Assembly: GCA_001899765.1 (NCBI GenBank)
Contig: MKWM01000038.1
Location: forward strand, 1-64,000
Length of the DNA: 64,000 bases
Direction of reading: 5' to 3'
Source of the DNA: Thiobacillus sp. 63-78
Lineage (GTDB): Bacteria > Pseudomonadota > Gammaproteobacteria > Burkholderiales > Thiobacillaceae
Shown: positions 47,950 to 58,004 of the stretch, piece by piece
Position numbering within the stretch: position 1 is the stretch's first letter
Layout: each line of letters starts with the position of its first letter
The notes under the pieces: model-generated
Database searches by the model: none
What the model was told of the DNA's origin: nothing
The model's input: only the letters and a program-made list of their open reading frames with translations
Made by a program: the position numbers and the translations under genes

Positions 47950-49513
47950 TCCACGCCTCTGTATCGGTCTGCTTGCATTGCTGCTGGCCGGCTGTGCGTC
48001 CACCCTCGATCCCGACGCCCGACGCCTGCCCTCTCAGGCCCTGTCCAGCCAGGTCGACACGCCCCTGAAAGCCCGGATCGCAGACTGCATCCCGCCCGCT
48101 GAATCAGGATTTTATCTGCTCAAGGGCGGTCATGCGGCCCTGGCCGCCCGGCTGGCGCTGGCGCAACGCGCCACCCGCACGCTGGATGTGCAGTACTACC
48201 TGTTTCACAACGACACCACCGGCAAAATGGTCGCGGCTTCGCTGCTGGCCGCGGCCGATCGCGGGGTGCGCGTGCGCCTGCTGATCGACGACATCGACAC
48301 CGCCGACAAGGAACTGGGGCTCGCCACACTGAATGCCCATCCCAACATTCAGGTACGGCTGTTCAATCCATTTCACACCCGCAGCACCAGCCTGCTGGTC
48401 AAGGGTTGGGAGGCCTTGCGCGAAAGCGTCCGGCTCAACCGCCGCATGCACAACAAGGTCTTCATCGCAGACAGCCAGATCGGCATCACCGGCGGGCGCA
48501 ACATCGGCGACGAGTATTTCGACGCCAATCCTGATCTGGCCTTCATCGATCTCGATGTCGTCGCGGCCGGCGCCATCGTCAATGCCCTGTCGCAATCGTT
48601 TGACGCCTACTGGAACAGCATCGCGGCCGTACCCGCCTCCGCCCTGCCGATCGCCCCCAGCGACCGGCGGCTGCAGCGCACCACCCAGCGCCTGTACCGG
48701 TTCCGCGCCGAGCAGCTCGATACGGCGTTTGGCCGCGCACTGACTGCGGCGGACCCGATTCCCGGACTGCTGAAAGGCGACACCCCCTGGCACATTGCCC
48801 ACGCCGACCTCGTCGTCGATCCGCCTGGAAAAGTGCTTCATCCCAACAAATCGCCTTCCAGCCTGCTGATCGGCCAACTCGCCGGTCTCTGGGTCGATCC
48901 AACCCGGCGCGTCCTCATCGTGTCGCCCTATTTCGTACCGGGTGCAGCGGGCATGGCCTATTTCAGATACTGGCGCGGCCAGGGCATACGGATCGACGTC
49001 CTGACCAACGCCTACGCCGCCAGCGACGTGCCGATCGTGCACGCGGGCTATGCCAACTACCGTATTCCGCTGCTGGAAGCCGGCGTCAACCTCTATGAGC
49101 TGAAGCCGCTGGCCGAACCCATCGGCGGCCGTCTGCGTGATCTCCCGGGCGGTTCGTCGCGCGCCAGCCTGCATGCCAAGACGTTCGTCTTCGACGGCGA
49201 ACAGGTGTTCATCGGCAGCTTCAACTTCGATCCGCGTTCGGCCTTGCTCAATACCGAACTGGGCCTGGTGATCCATTCACCCGGGCTCGCGCGGGAAGTC
49301 ACCGACATGGCCGAGAACGCCATGCGGCCCGAACGCAGCTTCCAGCCGCGGCTCGTTGTCGAAACCGTCGAGGCGAAAGTCGTGAAGCGGCTGCAGTGGA
49401 CCGATATCCGCCAGGGCATCCCGCGCACCTTCGACCAGGAGCCCGACACCACGCCGATCCAGCGTGGCCTGTTACGTATACTGCGGGTGCTGCCGATCGA
49501 GGAATATCTGTAA
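47933..49513 (+). CDS. Phospholipase D-family lipoprotein (cardiolipin synthase C-like)
   Basis: This 526-residue protein has two HKD motifs: HNKVFIAD (about 179-186, followed by GITGGRN) and HAKTFVFD (about 414-421, followed by IGSFNFDPRS). This places it in the phospholipase D superfamily, close to ClsC/YmdC-type enzymes that make cardiolipin or related lipids. The N-terminus has a signal peptide with lipobox LLAGC, so it is probably an envelope lipoprotein. ATG 47933 lies inside ampD. Its actual substrate cannot be decided from sequence. Confidence 0.85.
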   Translation: MRNRPDPRLCIGLLALLLAGCASTLDPDARRLPSQALSSQVDTPLKARIADCIPPAESGFYLLKGGHAALAARLALAQRATRTLDVQYYLFHNDTTGKMVAASLLAAADRGVRVRLLIDDIDTADKELGLATLNAHPNIQVRLFNPFHTRSTSLLVKGWEALRESVRLNRRMHNKVFIADSQIGITGGRNIGDEYFDANPDLAFIDLDVVAAGAIVNALSQSFDAYWNSIAAVPASALPIAPSDRRLQRTTQRLYRFRAEQLDTAFGRALTAADPIPGLLKGDTPWHIAHADLVVDPPGKVLHPNKSPSSLLIGQLAGLWVDPTRRVLIVSPYFVPGAAGMAYFRYWRGQGIRIDVLTNAYAASDVPIVHAGYANYRIPLLEAGVNLYELKPLAEPIGGRLRDLPGGSSRASLHAKTFVFDGEQVFIGSFNFDPRSALLNTELGLVIHSPGLAREVTDMAENAMRPERSFQPRLVVETVEAKVVKRLQWTDIRQGIPRTFDQEPDTTPIQRGLLRILRVLPIEEYL

Positions 49514-49556
49514 GCCACGGTAAAATGGGGCTTTCTGGTTTCGCTGGATGTTCCCC

Positions 49557-50753
49557 ATGCGCCTCGGCACCCCTCTCTCTCCTTCCGCCACCCGCGTCAT
49601 GCTCCTGGGAGCCGGCGAACTTGGCAAGGAAGTCATCATCGCCCTGCAGCGCCTGGGCGTCGAGGTCGTTGCAGTCGACCGCTACGTCAACGCACCCGGC
49701 CAGCAGGTCGCGCATCGCGCCTACGTGACCGACATGAGCGACCGGTCGGCGCTGCGCGCACTGATCGAAGCGGAAAAACCCCTGCTGGTGGTGCCGGAAA
49801 TCGAAGCCATCGCCACCGAAGCGCTGCTGGAGATCGAGCTCGAAGGCCTGGCCGAAATCATTCCCACCGCGCGTGCCGCCAATCTCACCATGAATCGCGA
49901 AGGCATCCGCCGGCTCGCCGCCGAAACCCTGAATCTGCCCACCTCGCCCTATGTGTTCGCCTACAGCCTGGAGGAGATGGCCTCCGCCGCGGAAAAACTG
50001 GGCTATCCGGTCATCGTCAAGCCGGTGATGTCCTCATCCGGCAAAGGCCAGTCATGGGTGGACGACGCCCGCCAATTGCCGGCGGCCTGGGAGGAGGCGG
50101 CCCGCGGCAGCCGCGTGGACAAAGGCTGCGTCATCGTCGAGGGCGTGATCGACTTCGACTACGAAATCACGCTGCTGACCGTGCGGGCGCGCGGACGCTC
50201 CGGAGAAATCGAAACCCATTTCTGCGCGCCTATCGGGCACAGGCAGATGAAGGGAGACTACGTCGAGTCCTGGCAGCCGCAGGCGATGTCCCCCGTCGCC
50301 CTGCAGCGCGCGCAGGAAATCGCCGCCGCCGTGACCGGGAACCTGGGCGGACGCGGCGTTTTTGGCGTGGAACTGTTCGTCAAGGACGATGCGGTCTGGT
50401 TCTCCGAAGTCAGTCCACGCCCCCACGACACCGGCATGGTGACCATGGCGACCCAACGGCAGAATGAATTCGAACTGCACGCGCGCGCCATCCTCGGCCT
50501 GCCGGTCGATGTCTCGCTGCGCGAGCCTGGCGCCTCGGCGGTGATCTACGGCGGCATGGAGGCGGCCGGCATCGCCTACGACGGCGTCGCCGACGCGCTT
50601 GCCCTGCCCGGTGTCGATATCCGCCTGTTCGGCAAACCGCAGGCCTTTGCCGGCCGACGCATGGGCGTGGCGCTCGCCACAGCGGAAACCACCCCGATCG
50701 CCCGCGACCGGGCCAGGGCGGCGGCGGCGGCGGTCAAACCCGTGAAAGGCTGA
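49557..50753 (+). CDS. purT: Formate-dependent phosphoribosylglycinamide formyltransferase PurT
   Basis: This 398-residue ATP-grasp enzyme makes formyl-GAR from GAR, formate and ATP in purine synthesis, replacing folate-dependent PurN. N-terminal [37 protein letters not shown] and the acidic metal-binding [30 protein letters not shown] (given in part) are typical. ATG 49557 matches the family N-terminus [14 protein letters not shown] better than ATG 49548. A TAAAAT about 31 bp before the ATG may be a -10 element, but no -35 is visible. Confidence 0.95.
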   Translation: MRLGTPLSPSATRVMLLGAGELGKEVIIALQRLGVEVVAVDRYVNAPGQQVAHRAYVTDMSDRSALRALIEAEKPLLVVPEIEAIATEALLEIELEGLAEIIPTARAANLTMNREGIRRLAAETLNLPTSPYVFAYSLEEMASAAEKLGYPVIVKPVMSSSGKGQSWVDDARQLPAAWEEAARGSRVDKGCVIVEGVIDFDYEITLLTVRARGRSGEIETHFCAPIGHRQMKGDYVESWQPQAMSPVALQRAQEIAAAVTGNLGGRGVFGVELFVKDDAVWFSEVSPRPHDTGMVTMATQRQNEFELHARAILGLPVDVSLREPGASAVIYGGMEAAGIAYDGVADALALPGVDIRLFGKPQAFAGRRMGVALATAETTPIARDRARAAAAAVKPVKG

Positions 50754-51137
50754 ATGATGCCCACTCATTACGAACAACTCGGCGGCCAGGAAACCATTCG
50801 CCGCCTGGTCGACCGGTTTTACGACCTGATGGACGAGGATCCGGACTATTACGGCATCCGCAAGATGCATCCGGCCGATCTCGCCGAATCGCGCAACAAA
50901 CTGTTCTGGTTCTTGTCCGGCTGGACCGGCGGCCCGCCGGAATACACCGACCGTTTTGGCCACCCTTTCCTGCGCCGCCGCCACATGCCTTTTACCATCG
51001 GCGAGGCCGAACGCGACCAGTGGATGGGCTGCATGATCCGCGCCATGCAGGAGGTGGAAATCGATGCCGCCATGCAACAGGAACTGACTGCCGCCTTGTT
51101 CAAAACGGCCGATTTCATGCGCAACCAGCCCGGATGA
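50754..51137 (+). CDS. Group II truncated haemoglobin
   Basis: This 127-residue 2-on-2 globin has the short-globin start HYEQLGGQETIRRLVDRFYDLM. The proximal His is in LRRRHMPFTIG, and the Trp of the G helix (DQWMGCMIRAM) is typical of group II (TrHbO). Such proteins bind oxygen, nitric oxide or peroxide; the role here is unknown. It starts at the base after the purT stop and overlaps the next gene by 4 bp, so the three are probably one transcript. Confidence 0.9.
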   Translation: MMPTHYEQLGGQETIRRLVDRFYDLMDEDPDYYGIRKMHPADLAESRNKLFWFLSGWTGGPPEYTDRFGHPFLRRRHMPFTIGEAERDQWMGCMIRAMQEVEIDAAMQQELTAALFKTADFMRNQPG

Positions 51138-52396
51138 ACATGAAGCGCTGGATGGGCTGGGGAGCGCTGTCTGTCGTGCTGGCCGCACTCATCCTGCTGC
51201 CCTGGCTGGCGCTGGATGACGCACCCGCGGTCGAGCCGCCGGCACAATTTCGCCGCGCCGATCTTGCCTGGATCAAATCATTGTTCGAGAAACACGATCC
51301 GCGCGGACAGACGCCCGATGTGGTACAGAGCATCCAGCTCGACGAATCCGAGCTCAACCGCCTGCTCAACTACGCCGTCGAGCTGCGGCGTGTCAGCGGC
51401 ATTGCCGCCGAACTCACACCGGGGCTGGCCACGCTCACCGCCACGCTGAGCGTCCCGGCGAGTCCGTTTGGGCGCTACCTCAACGTCACCGCCGAACTGG
51501 CGGACGCGCCCGACGGCATCCGCATCCGGGGCCTTCAGCTTGGCAGCCTGCCGCTGCCGGGCACGCTGGCCGACTGGGCCGCGCGTCTGGCAAATCGCTG
51601 GCTGCGGCGGGACAACACCTATGCGGCGCTGGTCGACGCCTTTATCCGGATACGCTTCGACGAAAACCAGGCCACCCTGGATTACCGCTGGAATCCTGAA
51701 CTGCTGACCCGCCTCGAGCGCAAGAGCGTCAGGTTACTGATCGCACCCGACGATCAGGCCCGCATGCTGGCCTACGCCGGGCAACTGGATACCCTGCTGA
51801 AATCCCGTCCGCACGGCAGCACGGTGCCGCTGGTGAGCATCATGGGCCCGCTGTTCGACTACGCCCAACAAAGCGGAAACGATGCACGCGAGGAAAACCG
51901 TGCCGCGCTCACCGCGCTGGCAGCCTATCTGGGCGGCATCAGTCTGCCCCGCTTGCTGGAGGACAATGGCCGCTCGATCCGCCGCGCGCCGCGAGTATTG
52001 CTGTCATTGCACGGGCGGCGCGACTTTGCCGAGCATTTCGTGATTTCCGCCGCCCTGGCGGCCAACGGCGGCAGCCGTCTCGCCAATGCCATCGGGCTGA
52101 TGAAGGAAGAAGAAGACGCCGGCAAGGGCTCGGGATTCAGTTTCACCGATCTGGCCAACGACCGCGCCGGCGCACGGCTTGGCGAACGCGCGACGGGCGA
52201 TGACGCTGCGCGGATGCTGCAACTGCTCGCCCGCGCCCGCAACGATACGGACTTGCTGCCTGATTTCCGCGATCTGCCGGAATTCATGCCGCGAACCGAA
52301 TTCGACCGCCGCTTCGGGCCGGTCGGGGGCGCACGATACCAGCGCATGATCGAGCGCATCGACGCCCGCCTGGCCGCGCATCCGCTTACCCGATAA
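51134..52396 (+). CDS. Conserved hypothetical protein with N-terminal membrane anchor
   Basis: This 420-residue protein has an N-terminal hydrophobic helix ([25 protein letters not shown]) and then a long soluble part. The soluble part may face the periplasm. Recognisable segments are [33 protein letters not shown], and a C-terminal half with [28 protein letters not shown] and [20 protein letters not shown] recognise no catalytic motif and no named family. It overlaps the globin stop as ATGA, and typA follows 60 bp later with its own promoter. Confidence 0.75.
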   Translation: MNMKRWMGWGALSVVLAALILLPWLALDDAPAVEPPAQFRRADLAWIKSLFEKHDPRGQTPDVVQSIQLDESELNRLLNYAVELRRVSGIAAELTPGLATLTATLSVPASPFGRYLNVTAELADAPDGIRIRGLQLGSLPLPGTLADWAARLANRWLRRDNTYAALVDAFIRIRFDENQATLDYRWNPELLTRLERKSVRLLIAPDDQARMLAYAGQLDTLLKSRPHGSTVPLVSIMGPLFDYAQQSGNDAREENRAALTALAAYLGGISLPRLLEDNGRSIRRAPRVLLSLHGRRDFAEHFVISAALAANGGSRLANAIGLMKEEEDAGKGSGFSFTDLANDRAGARLGERATGDDAARMLQLLARARNDTDLLPDFRDLPEFMPRTEFDRRFGPVGGARYQRMIERIDARLAAHPLTR

Positions 52397-52412
52397 CACA
52401 GTCAATAAACCC

Positions 52413-52421
52413 TGTTATAAT
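52413..52421 (+). promoter_or_regulatory. Extended -10 promoter of typA
   Basis: TGTTATAAT contains a perfect TATAAT (52416-52421) with a TGN extension, 35 bp before the typA ATG. The -35 region is poor, which is usual for extended -10 promoters. It lies in the 59-bp gap after the unknown 420-residue gene. Confidence 0.6.
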
Positions 52422-52455
52422 GCTTGGTTTCCCGTAATCCGGCCTTTCACCCATC

Positions 52456-54288
52456 ATGTCCCGCAAGCTTCGCAACATCGCCATCATCGCGCACGTCGAC
52501 CATGGCAAGACCACGCTGGTCGACCAGCTTCTCAGGCAGTCCGGCACTTTCCGCGACAACCAGGCGGTCGACGAACGGGTGATGGACTCCGGCGACATCG
52601 AAAAGGAACGCGGCATCACCATCCTGGCGAAGAACACCGCGATCACCTACGGCGACACCCACATCAACATCGTCGACACCCCCGGCCACGCCGATTTCGG
52701 CGGCGAGGTCGAACGTGTGCTCGGCATGGTGGACGGCGTGGTGCTGCTGGTCGACGCCGTCGAAGGCCCGATGCCGCAGACGCGCTTCGTCACCAAGAAG
52801 GCGCTGGCGCTGGGACTCAAGCCCATCGTCGTGATCAACAAGGTCGACCGCCCCGGATCACGCCCGAACTGGGTCGTGGACCAGACCTTCGACCTGTTCG
52901 ACAAACTCCACGCGACCAACGAGCAGCTCGACTTCCCGATCATTTACGCATCCGGCCTCAACGGCTGGGCCTGCATGGACCTGAAAGACGCGCCATCGAA
53001 TGGCGGCCCGGCAACCGACATGAAGCCGCTGTTCGAGACCGTGCTCTCGCACGTGCCCACGCCGCCAGGATCAGCCGACGCCCCCCTGCAGTTGCAGATC
53101 GCCGCACTGGACTATTCGACCTACACCGGCCGCCTCGGCGTCGGCCGCGTGCTGAACGGCCGCATCAAGCCCGGCATGCCGGTGGTCGTGATGAACCATG
53201 AGGAACAGGTCGCCACCGGGCGCATCAACCAGGTGCTCGGCTTTCAGGGACTGGAACGCGTGCCGGTGGAGCAGGCGGAAGCGGGCGACATCATCATCAT
53301 CTCCGGGCTGGACGACATCGGCATCGGCGTCACCATTTGCGACAAGGACAAACCGGCCGGCCTGCCCGTGCTGCCGGTGGACGAGCCGACGCTGAACATG
53401 GACTTCATGGTGAACACCTCGCCGCTTGCCGGCACCGAAGGCAAGTTCGTCACCAGCCGCCAGATCCGCGATCGCCTGAGCAAGGAACTGCTGGTCAATG
53501 TCGCGCTGCGGGTCGACGAAACCGGCGACGCCGACGTGTTCCGCGTTTCCGGCCGGGGCGAACTGCACCTCACCATCCTGCTGGAAAACATGCGGCGCGA
53601 AGGCTTCGAACTGGCCGTCGGCAAGCCGCGGGTCGTGTACAAGGACATCGACGGCGAGAAATGCGAGCCGTACGAAAATCTCAGCATCGACCTCGAAGAC
53701 GACACGCAGGGCACGGTCATGGAAGAAATCGGCCGCCGCCGCGGCGAACTCACCAACATGGAGTCCGACGGCAACGGCCGCACCCGCCTCGAATACCACA
53801 TTCCCGCGCGCGGCCTGATCGGCTTCCAGTCCGACTTCATGACCATGACGCGCGGCACCGGCCTGATGAGTCACGTGTTCGACGACTACGGCCCGGTCAA
53901 GGCCGACCTGCCCGGCCGCCACAACGGCGTGCTGGTGTCGCAGGACAACGGCGAAGCGGTGGCCTACGCGCTGTGGAAACTGGAAGACCGCGGCCGCATG
54001 TTCGTCTCGCCCGGCGACAAGCTGTACGAAGGCATGATCATCGGCATCCACAGCCGCGACAACGACCTGGTGGTCAACCCGATCAAGGGCAAGCAGCTCA
54101 CCAACGTGCGCGCCTCCGGCACCGACGAGGCGGTACGCCTGACCACGCCGATCAAGCTGACGCTGGAATCCGCGGTGGAATTCATCGACGACGACGAACT
54201 GGTCGAGATCACGCCGAAATCGATCCGCATCCGCAAGCGCCACCTGCAGGAACACGAACGCAAGCGCGCCAACCGCGCGGCGGCGTAA
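52456..54288 (+). CDS. typA: Translational GTPase TypA/BipA
   Basis: This 610-residue ribosome-associated GTPase is related to EF-G and helps large-subunit assembly and stress responses. The G1 loop [15 protein letters not shown] (11-25), switch [17 protein letters not shown]3 [15 protein letters not shown] and G4 NKVDRPGS are intact. The C-terminal BipA-specific region includes [21 protein letters not shown] and [15 protein letters not shown]. It has its own promoter before and a terminator after. Confidence 0.96.
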   Translation: MSRKLRNIAIIAHVDHGKTTLVDQLLRQSGTFRDNQAVDERVMDSGDIEKERGITILAKNTAITYGDTHINIVDTPGHADFGGEVERVLGMVDGVVLLVDAVEGPMPQTRFVTKKALALGLKPIVVINKVDRPGSRPNWVVDQTFDLFDKLHATNEQLDFPIIYASGLNGWACMDLKDAPSNGGPATDMKPLFETVLSHVPTPPGSADAPLQLQIAALDYSTYTGRLGVGRVLNGRIKPGMPVVVMNHEEQVATGRINQVLGFQGLERVPVEQAEAGDIIIISGLDDIGIGVTICDKDKPAGLPVLPVDEPTLNMDFMVNTSPLAGTEGKFVTSRQIRDRLSKELLVNVALRVDETGDADVFRVSGRGELHLTILLENMRREGFELAVGKPRVVYKDIDGEKCEPYENLSIDLEDDTQGTVMEEIGRRRGELTNMESDGNGRTRLEYHIPARGLIGFQSDFMTMTRGTGLMSHVFDDYGPVKADLPGRHNGVLVSQDNGEAVAYALWKLEDRGRMFVSPGDKLYEGMIIGIHSRDNDLVVNPIKGKQLTNVRASGTDEAVRLTTPIKLTLESAVEFIDDDELVEITPKSIRIRKRHLQEHERKRANRAAA

Positions 54289-54292
54289 TATC

Positions 54293-54318
54293 AAAACCCG
54301 GCCGGCGCCGGGTTTTTT
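54293..54318 (+). terminator. Rho-independent terminator after typA
   Basis: A G+C-rich stem (CCCGGC 54297-54302 with GCCGGG 54307-54312, loop CGGC) is extended by A-T pairs and followed by six T residues (54313-54318). It begins a few bases after the typA stop. Confidence 0.85.
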
Positions 54319-54344
54319 CATGGCGGCACGGGTAAAATCCGCGC

Positions 54345-55571
54345 ATGCAACCTGTCGAAATCGGCCTCTTCGCCGGCCTTGTCGTCCTCGTCCTCCTGAC
54401 TGTGTTCCTGCTGCTGCGCCTGCGTGCGCTGCAGCAGGAACAGGCCGGGTTGCCCGCGCTGCTGGCGCAGGACATGGAGGCCCGTCACCGCGCGGTGCTG
54501 ACCGACCTGCATGCGGGGTTGTCGCAGCAATCCGACCGTATACAGAACCAGCTCTCCGCGCTGCAGATCGCGCAGGCCGAGCGCCTGGCCGAGACGCGCG
54601 AAACCGTGACCGGTCAGTTCGGCCAGTTCCAGACTGCGATGCTGGAAAAACTGATCGAACAGGGGCGTGCCGGGCAAAGCCTGCTGCAGGACACGCTGAA
54701 GCATATGACCGCGCAGTTCAGCGAGCGCGTGCAGCAACTGTCACAGACGGTCGACGGGCGCCTGAATGAAATCTCCGGCAAGGTGGCCGAGCGGCTCGAC
54801 GAGGCGCAAAAGAAAATCGAAGGCCTCGCCTCCAACGTCGTGTCGCTGCAGGAAATCCTCGGCGACAAGCGCTCGCGCGGCGCCTTCGGCGAAGTGCAAC
54901 TGGAAGCGCTGGTGCGGAACAGCCTGCCGCCCGATGCCTATGCCTTCCAGTACACCCTGAAAAGCGGCACCCGTGCCGACTGCGTGCTGATCCTGCCGCA
55001 GCCCACCGGCAGCGTCTGCGTCGATTCCAAGTTTCCGCTGGAAAACTACAGCCGCATGTTCGACGACGCACTACCAGTGGCCGAGCGCGAGGCGGCGCGG
55101 CGGCAGTTCAAGACGGATGTCAAGAAACACGTCGACGACATCGCCGCCCGATATATCGTCGAAGGCGAGACTTCCGACGGCGCAGTGATGTTCCTGCCGG
55201 CCGAGGCGGTATTCGCCGAAATCCACGCCTACCATGCGGATCTGGTCGAGCATGCGCAGAAAAAGCGGGTGTGGCTCACCTCGCCGACCACCCTGATGGC
55301 GGTGCTGAATACCGCGCGCGCCGTGATCCGCGATTCGGAAACGCGGCGCATGGCACACGTCATCAAGGACGAACTCTCCAAGCTGGCGAAGGATTTTGCC
55401 CGCTTCGACGAGCGCATGAAAAAGCTCGCCAGCCACATCGAGCAGGCCAGCAAGGACGTGGGCGAGGTGCGTATTTCCAGCGACAAGATCAGCCGCCGTT
55501 TCCTGCAGATCGAGCGGGTCGAGCTCGAACATTCCGACGCGGCCGACACACGCCTGCTTGAGGACGAATGA
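54345..55571 (+). CDS. rmuC: DNA recombination protein RmuC
   Basis: This 408-residue protein limits inversions and rearrangements in E. coli; the domain resembles restriction-type nucleases. An N-terminal transmembrane helix (about 5-25) is followed by a long coiled coil (about 40-160). The conserved RmuC core contains LGDKRSRGAFGEVQLEALVRN and VCVDSKFPLENYSRM, then FLPAEAVFAEIHAY and VWLTSPTTLMAVLNT. The C-terminal tail is acidic. It overlaps mtfA by 4 bp. Confidence 0.93.
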   Translation: MQPVEIGLFAGLVVLVLLTVFLLLRLRALQQEQAGLPALLAQDMEARHRAVLTDLHAGLSQQSDRIQNQLSALQIAQAERLAETRETVTGQFGQFQTAMLEKLIEQGRAGQSLLQDTLKHMTAQFSERVQQLSQTVDGRLNEISGKVAERLDEAQKKIEGLASNVVSLQEILGDKRSRGAFGEVQLEALVRNSLPPDAYAFQYTLKSGTRADCVLILPQPTGSVCVDSKFPLENYSRMFDDALPVAEREAARRQFKTDVKKHVDDIAARYIVEGETSDGAVMFLPAEAVFAEIHAYHADLVEHAQKKRVWLTSPTTLMAVLNTARAVIRDSETRRMAHVIKDELSKLAKDFARFDERMKKLASHIEQASKDVGEVRISSDKISRRFLQIERVELEHSDAADTRLLEDE

Positions 55572-56341
55572 ACTGGTTTGGCCGCTGGCGACGCACCCGC
55601 ATTCTTGCACGGCATGCCATTCTCCCTGCGGATTTCGACGCTGTCCTGGCAGCGCTGCCGATCCTGCACCGGCTGGACGCCCTGGAACGGGCACGCCTGC
55701 GTGAAGCGGCCAGTCTGTTCATCCACGGCAAAACCTTCTCCGCAGCAGGCGGCGCCGAGGTCGACGCGGCCATCCAGCTCGTCATCGCCGTGCAGGCCTG
55801 TTTGCTGACGCTCAACCTTGGCGAGGACAGCTACCGCGGCTGGAACGAGATCATTCTCTATCCCGATGAGTTCCTGCGCGCTCGCGAAGAGATGGACGAA
55901 GCCGGAGTGGTGCACCATACGCGCGACATCCTGGCGGGCGAATCCTGGCACGGCGGACCGCTGGTGCTGTCGATCGCCGATGTGGCCAGCAGTGGCCAGG
56001 CCGACGGCGTCAACGTCGTGCTGCACGAATTCGCCCACAAGCTCGACATGCTGAACGGCGATGCCAACGGCTTCCCGCCGCTGCATCGCGGCATGAATAC
56101 TGCCGCCTGGGCGCGCGATTTCGGTGCGGCTTACGACAACCTGTGCCACCGCGTCGACGCTGGCGAGCATACGGCCATCGATCCCTATGCCACCACCAAT
56201 CCCGCCGAATTCTTTGCCGTGCTCACCGAGGTCTTTTTCGAAACACCGGCGCTGCTCGATATGGAATATCCGGCGGTCTACCGGCAGCTGCAGCAGTTCT
56301 ATCGCCAGCATCCGCTGGCTTCCCCGGGCGCGGAGCCATGA
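55568..56341 (+). CDS. mtfA: M90-family zinc peptidase MtfA
   Basis: This 257-residue cytosolic zinc peptidase binds the regulator Mlc in E. coli. The zinc motif is VVLHEFAHKLDMLNG (about 155-169), with the third ligand Glu downstream in NPAEFFAVLTEVFFE. An N-terminal half with ARLREAASLFIHGKTF and the GWNEIILYPDEF block is typical. Mlc-type control is a feature of enterics, so the target here is not known. It overlaps the aminotransferase gene by 4 bp. Confidence 0.92.
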   Translation: MNWFGRWRRTRILARHAILPADFDAVLAALPILHRLDALERARLREAASLFIHGKTFSAAGGAEVDAAIQLVIAVQACLLTLNLGEDSYRGWNEIILYPDEFLRAREEMDEAGVVHHTRDILAGESWHGGPLVLSIADVASSGQADGVNVVLHEFAHKLDMLNGDANGFPPLHRGMNTAAWARDFGAAYDNLCHRVDAGEHTAIDPYATTNPAEFFAVLTEVFFETPALLDMEYPAVYRQLQQFYRQHPLASPGAEP

Positions 56342-57507
56342 ATCCGGAACCATTGAAAACAGCCGGGCGCCTCGACGGCATCGCGCCGTTCCACGTCATG
56401 GATCTCCTGGCGCGGGCCCAGGCCCTGGAAGCAGCCGGACGCGACATCATCCATCTCGAAATCGGCGAACCCGACTTCGCCACGCCCCGCCCCATCGTCG
56501 AAGCCGGCATTGCCGCGCTGCGCGCCGGCCATACGCACTACACCGGTGCGCTCGGCCTGCCCGGGCTGCGCGAAGCCATCGCCGGATGGTATGCCTCGCG
56601 CTGGCAGGCCCCGGTCGAGCCTGGGCGCATCGTCGTCACGCCCGGCGCGTCCGGTGCGTTGCTGCTGGCGCTGGGGCTGCTGGCCGGTCCGGACGACGAC
56701 ATACTGATGGCCGACCCGGGTTATCCCTGTAACCGCCACTTCGTCCGCTTTTGCGACGCTCGCGTGATGAGTGTGCCGGTCGACGCCGGCAGCGGCTTCC
56801 AGCTCACGCTTGAGGCCGTCGAACGCCACGCCACGCCCGCTACCCGCGCCCTCCTGATCGCCAGCCCGTCCAATCCCACCGGCACCATCATGGCAGCGGA
56901 CGAGCTCACGCGCATCCACGACTGGTGCGTGGCGCATGGCGTCGCCCTGATCGTCGACGAGATCTATCTGGCGCTGACCTACGACGGCACCGAGCACAGC
57001 GCCGCCCGCTGGGACGACGTGTTTGTCGTCAACAGCTTTTCAAAGTTCTTCCTGATGACCGGCTGGCGACTCGGCTGGCTGGTTGCACCCGCCTGGACCA
57101 TGCCGGCGCTGGAACGGCTCGCGCAGAATCTGTTTCTGGCCGCGTCCACGCCGGCGCAGCATGCGGCGTTGGCGGCATTCGCCCCCGCAACCCAGGACAT
57201 GCTCGAAGCGTGCAAGGCCGAGCTGCGCGCACGCCGCGATTACATGCTACCAGCCTTGCGGGCGCGCGGCTTTGTCATTCCCGTTGTCCCGCAGGGGGCA
57301 TTTTATCTGTATGCCGATTGCAGCCGTCTGACTGCGGACAGCCATGCATGGGCCAATCGTTTGCTCGAGGACGCAGGCATCGCCGTCACGCCCGGGATCG
57401 ATTTCGGCTCGTACCATGCGGCCCGTCACCTCCGCTTTGCCTACACCCAGCCGCTGCAGCGGCTGACCGAGGCCATGGCGCGACTCGACCATTTCCTGCG
57501 GCCATAA
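56338..57507 (+). CDS. PLP-dependent aminotransferase, class I/II
   Basis: This 389-residue fold-type I aminotransferase has the substrate-binding HLEIGEPDFATP, the cofactor-contact segment TPGASGALLLAL, and IASPSNPTG. The Asp that contacts the pyridine nitrogen is in LIVDEIYLAL, the Schiff-base Lys in VVNSFSKFFLMTGWRLGW (near residue 231), and the carboxylate-binding Arg in LRFAYTQ. It resembles the aspartate/alanine-type group; the exact amino donor cannot be named. The start at 56338 overlaps mtfA by 4 bp; an extension of 65 residues is antisense to nothing but lies within mtfA and is rejected. Possibly the last gene of rmuC-mtfA. Confidence 0.85.
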   Translation: MNPEPLKTAGRLDGIAPFHVMDLLARAQALEAAGRDIIHLEIGEPDFATPRPIVEAGIAALRAGHTHYTGALGLPGLREAIAGWYASRWQAPVEPGRIVVTPGASGALLLALGLLAGPDDDILMADPGYPCNRHFVRFCDARVMSVPVDAGSGFQLTLEAVERHATPATRALLIASPSNPTGTIMAADELTRIHDWCVAHGVALIVDEIYLALTYDGTEHSAARWDDVFVVNSFSKFFLMTGWRLGWLVAPAWTMPALERLAQNLFLAASTPAQHAALAAFAPATQDMLEACKAELRARRDYMLPALRARGFVIPVVPQGAFYLYADCSRLTADSHAWANRLLEDAGIAVTPGIDFGSYHAARHLRFAYTQPLQRLTEAMARLDHFLRP

Positions 57508-57529
57508 AAAAACCGGCCAGAGGCCGGTT
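57505..57529 (-). terminator. Terminator of the Ala/Pro-rich lipoprotein gene
   Basis: An 8-bp perfect stem (AACCGGCC 57511-57518 with GGCCGGTT 57522-57529, 3-base loop) is followed on the minus strand by about eight T residues. It may also stop the aminotransferase transcript from the other side, where the T run is short. Confidence 0.8.
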
Positions 57530-57548
57530 CGTTCCTGAGCCAGAGGAA

Positions 57549-57785
57549 TTACTTGGCAGGAGCTTCGGCAGGTGCAGCAGCGTCCGGCGCAGCAGGTGCA
57601 GCGGCTTCCGGGGCAGCAGGTGCAGCGGCTTCCGGAGCCGGCGCAGCTTCCGGAGCCGGCGCGGCAGCTTCAGGAGCCGGAGCAACCGCAGCAGGCGCTT
57701 CGGCGGGAGCAGCCGCTTCTTCTTTTTTGCCGCAAGCGGTCATGGAAACAGCCAGCAGAGCAGCCAGGAGAACGGAATATTTCAT
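57549..57785 (-). CDS. Small Ala/Pro/Glu-rich lipoprotein
   Basis: This 78-residue protein has a signal peptide with lipobox SMTAC (Cys near 18). The mature part begins GKKEEAAAPAE and is almost wholly Ala, Pro and Glu in a repeating pattern (APAPEAA, PEAAAPAA). Such tails extend from the membrane through the cell wall or stay disordered. The DNA has a 24-bp tandem repeat (57589-57611 and 57613-57635). A GGGAAAT ribosome binding site precedes ATG 57785. It has its own promoter and terminator, so it is probably expressed alone. Function unknown. Confidence 0.8.
   Translation of the reverse strand: MKYSVLLAALLAVSMTACGKKEEAAAPAEAPAAVAPAPEAAAPAPEAAPAPEAAAPAAPEAAAPAAPDAAAPAEAPAK
57589..57635. repeat. 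Tandem repeat, 24-bp period, in the lipoprotein gene
   Basis: The 23-base block gcagcaggtgcagcggctt followed by ccgg occurs at 57589-57611 and again at 57613-57635, with degenerate copies to about 57700. A 24-bp period keeps the frame and encodes an 8-residue Ala/Pro/Glu unit, so the tail length could change by slippage without breaking the gene. Confidence 0.7.
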
Positions 57786-57862
57786 TTGATTTCCCTTTAT
57801 TACGAATATAAAAACCCACACCAGAGATCGGTCCGGGACTTGAGATCCAGCCGACGCGCGGA

Positions 57863-57893
57863 ATTTTAGCAAATCGGCAAAAGAAAACCACAA
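57863..57893 (-). promoter_or_regulatory. Candidate promoter of the lipoprotein gene
   Basis: On the minus strand TGCTAAAAT gives an extended -10 (TAAAAT at 57863-57868). TTGTGG (57888-57893) lies 19 bp upstream as a fair -35. The whole 57786-58004 gap is unusually A+T-rich for this window and holds no gene. Confidence 0.45.
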
Positions 57894-58004
57894 TCTATTA
57901 ATTTTCTTCCATTGTGGATACCATGCGTTGTGTAATTACCACAGGCCATCTTCACGCCAGTCTGCGGACTGCGCGTTCACTGCATCCTTGCGGCCGGCCA
58001 GTTT

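Noticed and set aside
49521-49526. TAAAAT before purT as a promoter
   Set aside because: Suitable distance to the ATG, but no -35 or extended -10; left only as a remark in the purT entry.
53071-54321. A 416-codon minus-strand open frame opposite typA
   Set aside because: Antisense shadow; typA has all GTPase motifs on the plus strand.
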